Shown here: positions 1-7,473 of the stretch, piece after piece
Layout of the letters: each line of letters starts with the position of its first letter
Numbering within the stretch: position 1 is the stretch's first letter
Assembly (NCBI RefSeq): GCF_016464705.1
Contig: NZ_JAEHOB010000023.1
Coordinates: 8,910-65,859 of the forward strand
DNA length: 56,950 nucleotides
From: Qaidamihabitans albus
GTDB taxonomy: Bacteria; Actinomycetota; Actinomycetes; Mycobacteriales; Pseudonocardiaceae
Direction of reading: 5' to 3'
Program-made: the position numbers and the translations under genes
The notes under the pieces: generated by a model
The model's database searches: none
The model's input: only the letters and a program-made list of their open reading frames with translations
Told to the model about the DNA's origin: nothing

Positions 1-12
1 CCCGGCGGGCGG

Positions 13-858
13 CTAGGACCAGCCGATGCCGAACACACCGGGGCCGAAGTCGAGCGCGACGGCGTGGACCCCGCTGGCGTTGTCGAGCCGCAGCTCACGG
101 CTCGCGGCCGTGCCACCGGCCTCCTCACGTGCGTACTGCCAGCAGCGGAACGGCACGTCGCCGCCTTCGAAGCGCACCTCAAGCAGGTACTCGCGCACCG
201 GCCTGCCGAACTCGCGAAAGTGCGTGTTCGCCGCGCAGGGCGGCCCGGAGCCGGTGAAGGAGTACTCGACGAGGTGGGTCTCGCCGCGGTCGATCGGCCG
301 GTCGAAAAGCAGCTCGGCGACCGTGACGCCGTGCGCGGAGTCCGGCTCGACCCGGCCGACGGTGCAGTTCCGCAGGGCGCGCAGCGCGGGCAGGCCCGGG
401 TAGGCGAGCAGCCAGCGGTCCTGCCCGTCCGCCGTCGCCTGGAACACGGCCCTGGCCGTGACGCGGCGCTGCCGGCCGTCGGCGGTGACGTCGCAGCGGT
501 CGTGCAGGCCGACGAGGGTGAGCCGCTCATTCAGGGGCCCGGGTTCGGCGGCGTCCCTGCGCCTGCGGGACGAGCTGCCGCGCGGGCGTGGCGGCGGCAG
601 CAGCCCGAGCAGCGAGCCGGCCACGAGATCGAGGATCTCCTCGAGCGCGCGGACGGCCGAGATCGAGCTCTGCCGTTCCGGCTGGCGCTTGCCCGACTGC
701 CAGTAGCTGAGCGCGGTGACGCTGACCGAGACGCCGCGTGCCTGCAGCCGCGCCTGGATGCGGTCGAGACTGAGCCCGCTGGCGGAGATCGCATTCCGTA
801 GCGCGACGGAGAACGCGGTTCCACCCGGCTCTCCGTCGGTATCCTGCTCCGTCAGCAT
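13..858 (-). CDS. XRE-like helix-turn-helix regulator
   Basis: Probable DNA-binding regulator of 281 aa. Residues about 15-75 form a helix-turn-helix region of the XRE/Cro type (S-x-x-T-A-L-S-Y-W-Q-S-G-K-R-Q-P recognition segment), followed by an Arg/Ser-rich linker and a C-terminal domain of about 170 residues that I do not recognise; it may be a sensing domain. The ATG is directly preceded by GGGGAG, a very short spacing, so the exact start is not certain. The gene is divergent from the secreted protease at 1082, with a shared 223-base promoter region. Its target is unknown; control of the protease or of itself is a guess from position. Confidence 0.7.
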   Translation of the reverse strand: MLTEQDTDGEPGGTAFSVALRNAISASGLSLDRIQARLQARGVSVSVTALSYWQSGKRQPERQSSISAVRALEEILDLVAGSLLGLLPPPRPRGSSSRRRRDAAEPGPLNERLTLVGLHDRCDVTADGRQRRVTARAVFQATADGQDRWLLAYPGLPALRALRNCTVGRVEPDSAHGVTVAELLFDRPIDRGETHLVEYSFTGSGPPCAANTHFREFGRPVREYLLEVRFEGGDVPFRCWQYAREEAGGTAASRELRLDNASGVHAVALDFGPGVFGIGWS

Positions 859-1081
859 CTCCCCGGTTCGCCCCCGACCTGCGTGCTGGTAACGATATGG
901 GCAACGTTAGCAGCGAACTGTAACGCCAGGCCGGTGATCGCGTTGTGCTACCCGTGACCCATACGGTCTACGGCACGTTACTCCAAACGGGCCAATACTG
1001 GTAACTGGCAATCATTGCCCCGTCCCTGCCCGCACCGATTGCATGACTTTTACGCAACAGGTCGGGACAGGGAGGCAGTCA
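859..1081. promoter_or_regulatory. Divergent promoter region, regulator / subtilase
   Basis: This 223-base spacer between two divergent genes is visibly richer in A/T than its surroundings and repeats the short words GTAAC/GTTAC several times (around 887, 904, 978 and 1001). These could be operator half-sites of the XRE-like regulator or plain promoter elements. I see no clear -35/-10 pair. Confidence 0.35.
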
Positions 1082-2311
1082 ATGGGCTCAACGGGGTCAG
1101 CGGGGTCAGCGGGGTCAGCCGGTAACTCACGACACCTTCGGCGAGGGCTGGCCGCGGCAGCGGCGGCCGTGGGGCTGGCGGTGGCAGCCACGCTCGGTTC
1201 GGCACCTGCGTACGCGGCGCAGGGGCAGATCCAGTCGGCGGGCACGGCCACGGCGGTGCCGGACAGCTACCTGGTGGTACTGGAACAGAACCGGCTCACC
1301 ACGGGCCTGCTGTCAGTGGCGCGCGGCCTGGCCGGGGACTACGGCGCCGAGCTCACCCGCACGTTCGGCAGCGCGCTGAACGGGTTCTCGATCAAGGCCA
1401 GCGAGGTCGAGGCCAAGCGGCTCGCCGCGGACAGCGACGTCGCCTATGTCGTGCAGAACCAGCGTGTGCGCATCGCCGACGTGCAGCAGAGCCCGCCGTC
1501 TTGGGGCCTCGACCGCATCGACCAGCGGGATCTGCCGCTGGACGACACCTACGAGTTCGCGTTGAAGGCGGACAACGTGACCGCCTACGTCCTCGACACC
1601 GGGGTCGACGCCGATCACAGCACGTTCGGCGGCCGCGTCGCCGCCGGTAAGGACTTCATCGACAACGACGACGACGCCGCCGACGAGCACGGGCACGGCA
1701 CGCACGTCGCGGGCACCATCGGCGGCGGCGAGTACGGCGTCGCCAAGGGCGTCCAGATCGTCCCCGTCCGGGTCCTCGACGCGAACGGCAGCGGAACCAC
1801 CGAGCAGATCGTCGCGGGCATCGACTGGGTCGCCGCCAACGCCAGCGGTCCCTCGGTCGCCAACATGAGCCTCGGCGGCATGGTGGACACCGCCCTCGAC
1901 GACGCCGTGCGCGGCGCCATCGAGCAGGGCGTGACGTTCGGCGTCGCGGCGGGCAACTCCAGTCTCGACGCCAGCCTCTTCTCGCCCGCGCGGGTCGGCG
2001 AGGCGATCACCGTCGCCGCGAGCGATGACGGTGACGCCCAGGCGTCCTTCTCGAACTTCGGCAGCGTGGTCGACCTCTACGCCCCCGGTGTGGACATCAC
2101 CTCGGCCTGGACCGACGGCGGGGAGAACACGATCAGCGGCACGTCGATGGCCACGCCGCACGTGGTCGGCGCCGCCGCGCTGTACCTGGCCGGGAACCCG
2201 GACGCCACGCCCGCGGCCGTCGAGGAGGCGCTGACCGGCGCCGCCACGCCCGACAAGATCACCGACCCGAGCCTCGGCACGCCGAACCGGCTGCTCTACA
2301 CCGGGGAGTGA
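1082..2311 (+). CDS. Secreted subtilisin-like serine protease (S8 family)
   Basis: Extracellular endopeptidase of the proteinase K/subtilase type, 409 aa. The start at 1082 is chosen because GGGAGG lies six bases upstream; an in-frame ATG at 1043 lacks such a site. An N-terminal Gly-Ser-Ala repeat precedes Arg-rich and Ala-rich signal segments ending in A-Y-A before A-Q. An I9 propeptide domain (PDSYLVVL...) follows, then the catalytic domain with Asp172 (V-L-D-T-G), His205 (H-G-T-H-V-A-G) and Ser355 (G-T-S-M-A-T-P). All triad residues are present, so it should be active after propeptide cleavage. It ends without a C-terminal binding domain. Strong hairpin terminator follows. Confidence 0.93.
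   Translation: MGSTGSAGSAGSAGNSRHLRRGLAAAAAAVGLAVAATLGSAPAYAAQGQIQSAGTATAVPDSYLVVLEQNRLTTGLLSVARGLAGDYGAELTRTFGSALNGFSIKASEVEAKRLAADSDVAYVVQNQRVRIADVQQSPPSWGLDRIDQRDLPLDDTYEFALKADNVTAYVLDTGVDADHSTFGGRVAAGKDFIDNDDDAADEHGHGTHVAGTIGGGEYGVAKGVQIVPVRVLDANGSGTTEQIVAGIDWVAANASGPSVANMSLGGMVDTALDDAVRGAIEQGVTFGVAAGNSSLDASLFSPARVGEAITVAASDDGDAQASFSNFGSVVDLYAPGVDITSAWTDGGENTISGTSMATPHVVGAAALYLAGNPDATPAAVEEALTGAATPDKITDPSLGTPNRLLYTGE
1093..1119 (+). repeat. 9-bp tandem repeat in protease leader
   Basis: Three perfect copies of GGGGTCAGC, with a degenerate fourth copy just upstream, encode the Gly-Ser-Ala run in front of the signal sequence. The 9-base period keeps the reading frame whatever the copy number. 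Confidence 0.8.
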
Positions 2312-2327
2312 GCGAAACGCCCGCAGC

Positions 2328-2358
2328 GGTGACCCGGCGCGCTGTGCGCCGGGTCACC
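2328..2358 (+). terminator. Hairpin terminator after subtilase
   Basis: A perfect 13-bp stem (GGTGACCCGGCGC pairing with GCGCCGGGTCACC) with a five-base loop begins 16 bases after the protease stop. There is no long T-run, as usual in actinobacteria. Confidence 0.8.
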
Positions 2359-2392
2359 GCCTTGTTACCTGCCGGTAATGCCATGATGAGGC

Positions 2393-3145
2393 ATGGCCAT
2401 CCGGAAGAACATCGTGATCACCGGTGCCAGCTCGGGGCTCGGAGCGGGTATGGCCCGCCGGTTCGCCGCCGCGGGCCGCGACCTCGCCCTGTGCGCACGC
2501 CGCACCGACCGGCTCGACGAGCTCGCCGCGGAGCTGCGGCAACGGCATCCCGGCATCCGGGTGCTGACCCGCGAGCTCGACGTCAACGACCATGATCGTG
2601 TCTTCAGCGTGTTCGAGGAGTTCCGCGCCGAGCTGGGCGGCCTCGACCGGGTCATCGTCAACGCGGGCCTCGGCAAGGGACAGCCGGTCGGCACCGGGTA
2701 CTTCCATGCCAACCGGCAGACCGCGGAGACCAACTTCGTCGCCGCGCTCGCCCAGTGCGAGGCGGCGCTGGCGATCTTCCGCGAGCAGAACGCCGGTCAC
2801 CTGGTGGTCGTCTCCTCGTTCAGCGCACTGCGCGGGCTGCCCGGCAACCTGACCGCCTATGCCGCGTCGAAGGCCGCGGTCTCCGCGCTGGCCGACGGCA
2901 TTCGCGCCGACATGCTGCGGACGCCGGTGCGGGTCACCACCCTCCTGCCGGGCTACATCGAGTCGGAGATGACCGGTTCGGCGGGCCGCACGCCGCTGCT
3001 CGCCGGGGCCGAGAAGGGCGTGCGGGCGCTGGTCAGGGCGATCGAGCGGGAACCAGCCAGGGCCTACATCCCGCCCTTGCCGTGGGCGCCGCTCAGTGTT
3101 GTCATGCGGGTGCTGCCGACCGGACTGCTGCGGAGGTTCACGTGA
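2393..3145 (+). CDS. Short-chain dehydrogenase/reductase (SDR)
   Basis: NAD(P)-dependent oxidoreductase of 250 aa with a classical SDR Rossmann fold: T-G-A-S-S-G-L-G cofactor motif at residues 10-17, N-A-G motif, catalytic Ser in V-V-S-S-F-S and the Y-A-A-S-K active site. The substrate is not evident; related actinobacterial proteins are annotated as acting on fatty acyl or steroid-like alcohols. Its stop codon overlaps the GTG start of the kinase at 3142 (GTGA), so the two are translationally coupled. It is the first gene of a four-gene run to 5801. Confidence 0.88.
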   Translation: MAIRKNIVITGASSGLGAGMARRFAAAGRDLALCARRTDRLDELAAELRQRHPGIRVLTRELDVNDHDRVFSVFEEFRAELGGLDRVIVNAGLGKGQPVGTGYFHANRQTAETNFVAALAQCEAALAIFREQNAGHLVVVSSFSALRGLPGNLTAYAASKAAVSALADGIRADMLRTPVRVTTLLPGYIESEMTGSAGRTPLLAGAEKGVRALVRAIEREPARAYIPPLPWAPLSVVMRVLPTGLLRRFT

Positions 3146-4200
3146 GCGACCCGGTCACCGAGGTCCGCGACGAGGATCGCTTCGACGTCGCCGCCGTGCA
3201 CGAGTGGCTGGCCGCGCGCGTGGACGGCCTGGCCGGGCTCCCGCAGGTGCGGCAGTTCCCCGGCGGGGCCTCGAACCTGACCTACCTGCTGCGTTACCCG
3301 GGCCGCGAGCTGATCCTGCGCCGCCCGCCCGCCGGGCACCGGGCTGCCTCGGCGCACGACATGCGGCGCGAGTACCGCGTACAGGATGCGCTGCGGCCCG
3401 TCTTCCCGTACGTGCCGCGGATGCTGGCCCTCTGCGACGACCCGGCCGTGCTCGGCGACGACTTCTACGTCATGGAGCGCCTCCACGGCCTCATCCTCCG
3501 CGGCGACCTGCCACCCGGGATGTCGCTGGAGCCCGCCGCCGCGCGGAGGCTGTCCACCGGCGTCATCGACCGGCTGGTCGAGCTGCACGAGGTGGACGTG
3601 GCCGCCGCGGGTCTCGGCGACCTGGGCAAGGGCACGGGTTACGTCGAGCGGCAGATCCGCGGCTGGACCGAGCGCTACCGGCGGGCGCGCACGGAGAACG
3701 TGCCCGAGTTCGCCGAGGTCACCGCATGGCTCGCCGCCAACCTGCCGGACGAGGTGTCGATCTGCCTGATCCACAACGACTACCGGCTGGACAACGTGGT
3801 GCTCGACAGCGCGGAGGGACTGGACGTCGTCGGCATCCTCGACTGGGAGATGGCCACGCTCGGCGATCCGCTGATGGAGCTGGGCAGCACACTCGCCTAC
3901 TGGGTCCAGGCCGATGACGACGACTTCTTCAAGGCGAGCAGGCGGCAGCCGACCCACCTGCCCGGGATGCTCACCCGGGCCGAGGTGGTGGATCACTACG
4001 CCCGGCGCACCGGGCTGGCGATCCCCGACTGGACCTTCTACGAGGTGTACGGGCTGTTCCGGCTCGCCGCGATCATCCAGCAGATCTACTACCGCTATCA
4101 CCAGGGGCAGACCCGAAACCCGGCGTTCCAGGACTTCTGGCAGCTGGTCGGCTACCTGGAATGGCGGTGCCGCACCGTGATCGAGGGGAGTACCGGCTGA
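3142..4200 (+). CDS. APH-fold phosphotransferase (ACAD10/LvaA-like kinase)
   Basis: Aminoglycoside-phosphotransferase-fold kinase of 352 aa, here starting at the GTG that overlaps the upstream TGA. It has the N-terminal F-P-G-G-A-S-N-L-T-Y nucleotide-binding loop, the L-R-R-P-P strand, the catalytic loop L-I-H-N-D-Y-R-L-D-N and the metal-binding I-L-D-W-E-M-A. This is the subfamily found as a domain in human ACAD10/11 and as LvaA in the Pseudomonas levulinate pathway, which phosphorylates hydroxyacyl-CoA; a role in antibiotic resistance is less likely. Neighbouring SDR and phosphatase fit a lipid or hydroxy-acid pathway. No acyl-CoA dehydrogenase gene is present in the cluster. Substrate is inferred only from family. 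Confidence 0.85.
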   Translation: MSDPVTEVRDEDRFDVAAVHEWLAARVDGLAGLPQVRQFPGGASNLTYLLRYPGRELILRRPPAGHRAASAHDMRREYRVQDALRPVFPYVPRMLALCDDPAVLGDDFYVMERLHGLILRGDLPPGMSLEPAAARRLSTGVIDRLVELHEVDVAAAGLGDLGKGTGYVERQIRGWTERYRRARTENVPEFAEVTAWLAANLPDEVSICLIHNDYRLDNVVLDSAEGLDVVGILDWEMATLGDPLMELGSTLAYWVQADDDDFFKASRRQPTHLPGMLTRAEVVDHYARRTGLAIPDWTFYEVYGLFRLAAIIQQIYYRYHQGQTRNPAFQDFWQLVGYLEWRCRTVIEGSTG

Positions 4201-4863
4201 ATGGGCGCCATCTACCTGGTGCGGCACGGGCAGGCGTCGTTCGGCGCCGCCGACTACGACGTGCTCTCCGAGCGCGGGACCGAGCAGTCCAGGGCCGCCG
4301 GTGCGGAGCTGCGCAGGCGGCAGGTCGACGTGGCGCAGGCGCGCTGCGGCACGCTGTCGCGGCAGCGGGCGACGGCGGCCACGGCGCTGGCCGAGGTGGC
4401 GCCGAGCGTCGTCGCCAAGGAGGACCCGCGGTGGAACGAGTACGACCACACCGACATCGCCGCCCACCACGGTGGTGGCGCGGCACAGGACAGCGCCGAC
4501 CCGCGCGCGTTCCAGGCGGCGCTCGAGGCCGCGCTGGCGAGCTGGGTGCGGGCGGGGGAGGAGAGCCCGTGCGCGGAGACATGGCCCGCCTTCCTCGGCC
4601 GGGTGCGCGGTGCCCTCGACGACGTGATCGCGGCGCTCGGCAAGGGTGAGCAGGCGGTGGTGTTCACCTCGGGCGGGGTGATCGCGGCCTTGTGCGGCGC
4701 GCTCTCCGCGACGCCGGAGACCGGTCTGCTGACCCTGAACCGCGTCACGGTGAACGCGGGGATCACCAAGATCGTCACCGGCCGCGCGGGCACGACGCTG
4801 CTGTCGTTCAACGAGCACGGGCACTTCGAAGGCCAGGCAGCGGCACTGCTCAGCTACCGGTAG
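4201..4863 (+). CDS. Histidine phosphatase (phosphoglycerate mutase-like)
   Basis: 220-aa histidine phosphatase superfamily protein. The N-terminal L-V-R-H-G-Q motif carries the phospho-accepting His, and V-F-T-S-G-G-V-I occupies the position where the second active-site His is normally found (S-H-G-G); that His is Ser/Thr-Ser here, so activity may be altered. The ATG abuts the stop of the kinase gene with no gap, indicating an operon. It could remove a phosphate placed by the upstream kinase or act on an unrelated small phosphomonoester. Confidence 0.82.
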   Translation: MGAIYLVRHGQASFGAADYDVLSERGTEQSRAAGAELRRRQVDVAQARCGTLSRQRATAATALAEVAPSVVAKEDPRWNEYDHTDIAAHHGGGAAQDSADPRAFQAALEAALASWVRAGEESPCAETWPAFLGRVRGALDDVIAALGKGEQAVVFTSGGVIAALCGALSATPETGLLTLNRVTVNAGITKIVTGRAGTTLLSFNEHGHFEGQAAALLSYR

Positions 4864-4871
4864 GAGGCACC

Positions 4872-5801
4872 ATGCGTTTCGGTGAGGTCCGGGTCGTTCC
4901 CGTCAACGGGTACGGCCCGGAGGACACGCTGGTCGACGCGGACGGGCAGGTCTACACCGGGCTCGCCGACGGCCGCATCATCCGGATCAGCCAGGACGGC
5001 AGGCGCATCGACGCGGTCGCGGACACCGGCGGGCGGCCGCTCGGCCTGGAGTTCTACGGCGACGAGCTGCTCGTCTGTGACGCGTACCGGGGCCTGCTGG
5101 TGGTGTCGCCCGCCGACGGTGCCGTGCGGACTCTCACCAGGGAGGTCGCGGGCAGGCCGATGGTGTTCTGCAACAACGCCGCGGTCGCGGCGGACGGCAC
5201 CGTCTACTTCAGCGACTCCTCGGCCCGCTTCCCGATCACCCACTGGCGCGACGACCTGATCGAGCAGACGGGCTCCGGCAGGCTGCTGCGCCGCGGCCCG
5301 GACGGTGCGATCGACGAGCTCGCCGGCGGGCTCCAGTTCGCCAACGGGGTCGCGCTGTCCGCGGACGAGTCGTTCGTGACGGTGGCCGAGACGGGGGACT
5401 GCCGGGTGCGCCGCGTCTGGCTGACCGGCGAGCGGGCGGGCAGCACCGATGTCTTCGCCGACGGCCTTGCCGGGCATCCGGACAACACCTCCACCGGCAG
5501 CGACGGGCTGATCTGGGTGACGCAGGCGAGCCCGCGCGTGGCGGCACTCGACATGGTGCGGCGCCTGCCCGGCGCGCTGCGGGCACTGGTGCGGCGGTTG
5601 CCGACCTCGGTGCAGCCGTCCCCGGCCCGGACCTGCGGGGTGCTCGGCATCGACTCCGAGGGCACGATCGTGCACGACCTCTCCGGCGAGGTCAGCGGCT
5701 TTCACATGCTCACCGGAGTGCGTGAGCGCGATGGCGTGCTCTACTTCGGCAGCCTGGAGGAGCGGTCGATCGCCATCACCACGGTGCCGGTCCGCTCGTG
5801 A
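4872..5801 (+). CDS. SMP-30/strictosidine synthase-like beta-propeller protein
   Basis: 309-aa six-bladed beta-propeller protein. Start at 4872 follows AGGAGG at the ideal distance; it lies eight bases after the phosphatase stop. Blade motifs are typical of the strictosidine-synthase-like/gluconolactonase group: N-N-A-A-V-A-A-D-G-T-V-Y-F-S-D-S-S, Q-F-A-N-G-V-A-L-S and G-H-P-D-N-T-S-T-G-S-D-G. In bacteria such proteins are usually lactonases or hydrolases; no signal peptide is seen. The last codons are TCG TGA inside the 46-bp repeat at 5795. Confidence 0.85.
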   Translation: MRFGEVRVVPVNGYGPEDTLVDADGQVYTGLADGRIIRISQDGRRIDAVADTGGRPLGLEFYGDELLVCDAYRGLLVVSPADGAVRTLTREVAGRPMVFCNNAAVAADGTVYFSDSSARFPITHWRDDLIEQTGSGRLLRRGPDGAIDELAGGLQFANGVALSADESFVTVAETGDCRVRRVWLTGERAGSTDVFADGLAGHPDNTSTGSDGLIWVTQASPRVAALDMVRRLPGALRALVRRLPTSVQPSPARTCGVLGIDSEGTIVHDLSGEVSGFHMLTGVRERDGVLYFGSLEERSIAITTVPVRS

Positions 5802-5840
5802 GTGCGTACGCGAGTTCTAACTCGCGTGGCCACTCACGAG
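5795..5840 (-). repeat. 46-bp palindromic element, copy 1
   Basis: Outer arms CTCGTGAGTG/CACTCACGAG pair perfectly; an inner 9-bp stem ACGCGAGTT/AACTCGCGT surrounds a CT loop. Core GAGTTAGAAC reads on the minus strand. The arm TGAs are the stop codons of both convergent genes (4872-5801 plus, 5834-7324 minus). It probably also acts as a bidirectional transcription terminator. Confidence 0.95.
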
Positions 5841-7324
5841 GGTGAGGTGCCGATGCTGAAGCCCGCGTCCGTGCCCAGCTCGATCTTGGCGCCGAGCGGG
5901 TCGCGGTCGAGGAGCCCGGCGATCGTCTCGGGATGCTCGCTGGAGGCGGCGGTCCACGCGCCGTCCGGCAGGGTGGCCAGCACGATCCCGCGTTCCGGCT
6001 CGCCCGACCTGTCGTGCAGAACGGTGTAGGTCTCCACCGTCGCCGGTCCGGTGGCGCCGGTGACGACTGCTCGCCGGGGCAGCGCGGCCACCTCGGCCGA
6101 GACCTGGTGATGGGCGTAGGGCTCGGTGGGCGGATCGGCGGCGAGCACGACGGCGGCGTGCTTGGTCAGGAACCAGCCGACGGCCGTGGCCAGCCCGTAC
6201 TCGCCACGGGTGCCGCGCAGCCGTCCGACGAGCGTGGCCAGCGCGTGCGTCACGTAGTTGCTGCCGGGCCCGCCCGCGAACGTCAGCCCACCGGTCACCG
6301 TCGGTGGCCGCGCCGGATCGGCGAGGTCGGCGTCGCTCAGGCCGAGTTCGGTGGCCGCCACCTGCACCGCCGAGGGGAAGCACGAGTACAGGTCGAGATG
6401 GCCGATGTCGCCGATCCCGAGACCGGCGTGCCGCAGCGCGGCCGAGGTGGCGGCGGCGATCGCGGGGGAGCGGTCCAGCCGCGGCCGCTCCGAGACGAAC
6501 CAGTGGTCGTCGGCGCCGGCCGTGGCGTGCACGAAGACCCAGTTCTCCCGTGGGATACCGGCCGACTCCGCGGTGGCCGCCGAGCAGAGCAGCAGCGCGG
6601 CGGCCTGGTCGACGAAGATGTTGGCGGTCAGCAGCTTGCGGTACGGCAGCGCGGCCATCCGGTTGTGGGGTCCGACCGTGACGATGTCCCGCGCACCGGG
6701 CGGGTCGGTCACCGCGGCGTGCGGGTTGTGCCGGGCGACGTCGGCGAAGCGGGCCCAGAGCCGGCCGAGCCGGTCGACGTGCGCGGGCAGGTCGCGGCCC
6801 GCGGCCGCGCGGATCGCGTTCTCGAACAGCGGGTAGAAGCCCAGGGGCAGGCGGAGCTGCGCGGCGGCCTCGGCCGGGTGCAGCGGCTCGCGGTCGACGC
6901 CGAGCATGCGGGTCGGCGCGGTGCCCTCGGGCTGCTTCGGGCCGCCGCCGTAGCGGCCGGCGAGCAGTGCCTTGACCGCCTCGCCGCCGGCCAGCAGCGT
7001 CGCGTCCAGCTCGCCGCGGCGGATCCGGCTCGCGGCGTCGGCGAGCAGTTCGACCGGGCTGGTGCCGCTGGTGTGGGTGTAGACGGTCTCAGCGGGGGAG
7101 AGGCCCAGCTCCACGGCGAGCAGCGCGGCCGGGTCGGCGGTGCCCCACGAGAAGCTGTCGGCCACCCCGACCGAGTGCAGGCGCTCGCGCAGCGCGGGCG
7201 CTCCGGCGTCGGCGAGCGCGGCTTCGGCGGCCAGCCGCATCAGCTCCCGTGGGGAGGTGGCTGCTGTGCTGTCCCGCAGGGTGTGCTGACCTGCGCCGAC
7301 GAGTACCGGGGTCCGTGGGTCCAC
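5834..7324 (-). CDS. Thiolase-like protein with C-terminal OB-like domain
   Basis: 496-aa thiolase-superfamily protein, annotated from the GTG at 7324 (R-T-P-V-L-V-G-A-G begins the fold); longer upstream reading has no conserved sequence. The N- and C-halves show the thiolase layout, with C-F-P-S-A-V-Q and G-G-P-G-S-N-Y-V-T-H-A near the C-terminal active-site loops. The nucleophilic Cys region reads T-H-T-S-G-T-S-P, without Cys. A last domain of about 90 residues resembles the additional domain of mycobacterial thiolase-like protein type 1 (TLP1). Classical acetyl-CoA acetyltransferase activity is therefore doubtful; acyl-CoA binding or sterol side-chain chemistry is more likely. Divergent from the MFS exporter. 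Confidence 0.82.
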   Translation of the reverse strand: MDPRTPVLVGAGQHTLRDSTAATSPRELMRLAAEAALADAGAPALRERLHSVGVADSFSWGTADPAALLAVELGLSPAETVYTHTSGTSPVELLADAASRIRRGELDATLLAGGEAVKALLAGRYGGGPKQPEGTAPTRMLGVDREPLHPAEAAAQLRLPLGFYPLFENAIRAAAGRDLPAHVDRLGRLWARFADVARHNPHAAVTDPPGARDIVTVGPHNRMAALPYRKLLTANIFVDQAAALLLCSAATAESAGIPRENWVFVHATAGADDHWFVSERPRLDRSPAIAAATSAALRHAGLGIGDIGHLDLYSCFPSAVQVAATELGLSDADLADPARPPTVTGGLTFAGGPGSNYVTHALATLVGRLRGTRGEYGLATAVGWFLTKHAAVVLAADPPTEPYAHHQVSAEVAALPRRAVVTGATGPATVETYTVLHDRSGEPERGIVLATLPDGAWTAASSEHPETIAGLLDRDPLGAKIELGTDAGFSIGTSPS

Positions 7325-7473
7325 GACTCGACGGTAGCACTTACTGGCGCTGTGCCAATAGTGTGGAGCGTGACGCCGAACACTCGAAAACGCGTGGCAC
7401 GGCAATTTCGCCGCCGATAGCATGGACCGGCAACTGGGGCTTTTTCTCTTCTTCTTCCGTCGGAAATGGAATC

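Noticed and set aside
3142-4200. Aminoglycoside resistance gene
   Set aside because: APH fold is present, but subfamily motifs and neighbours fit the ACAD10/LvaA-like metabolic kinases.
3064-4824. 586-codon minus-strand open frame
   Set aside because: Covers the kinase and phosphatase genes in antisense; no recognisable domain.
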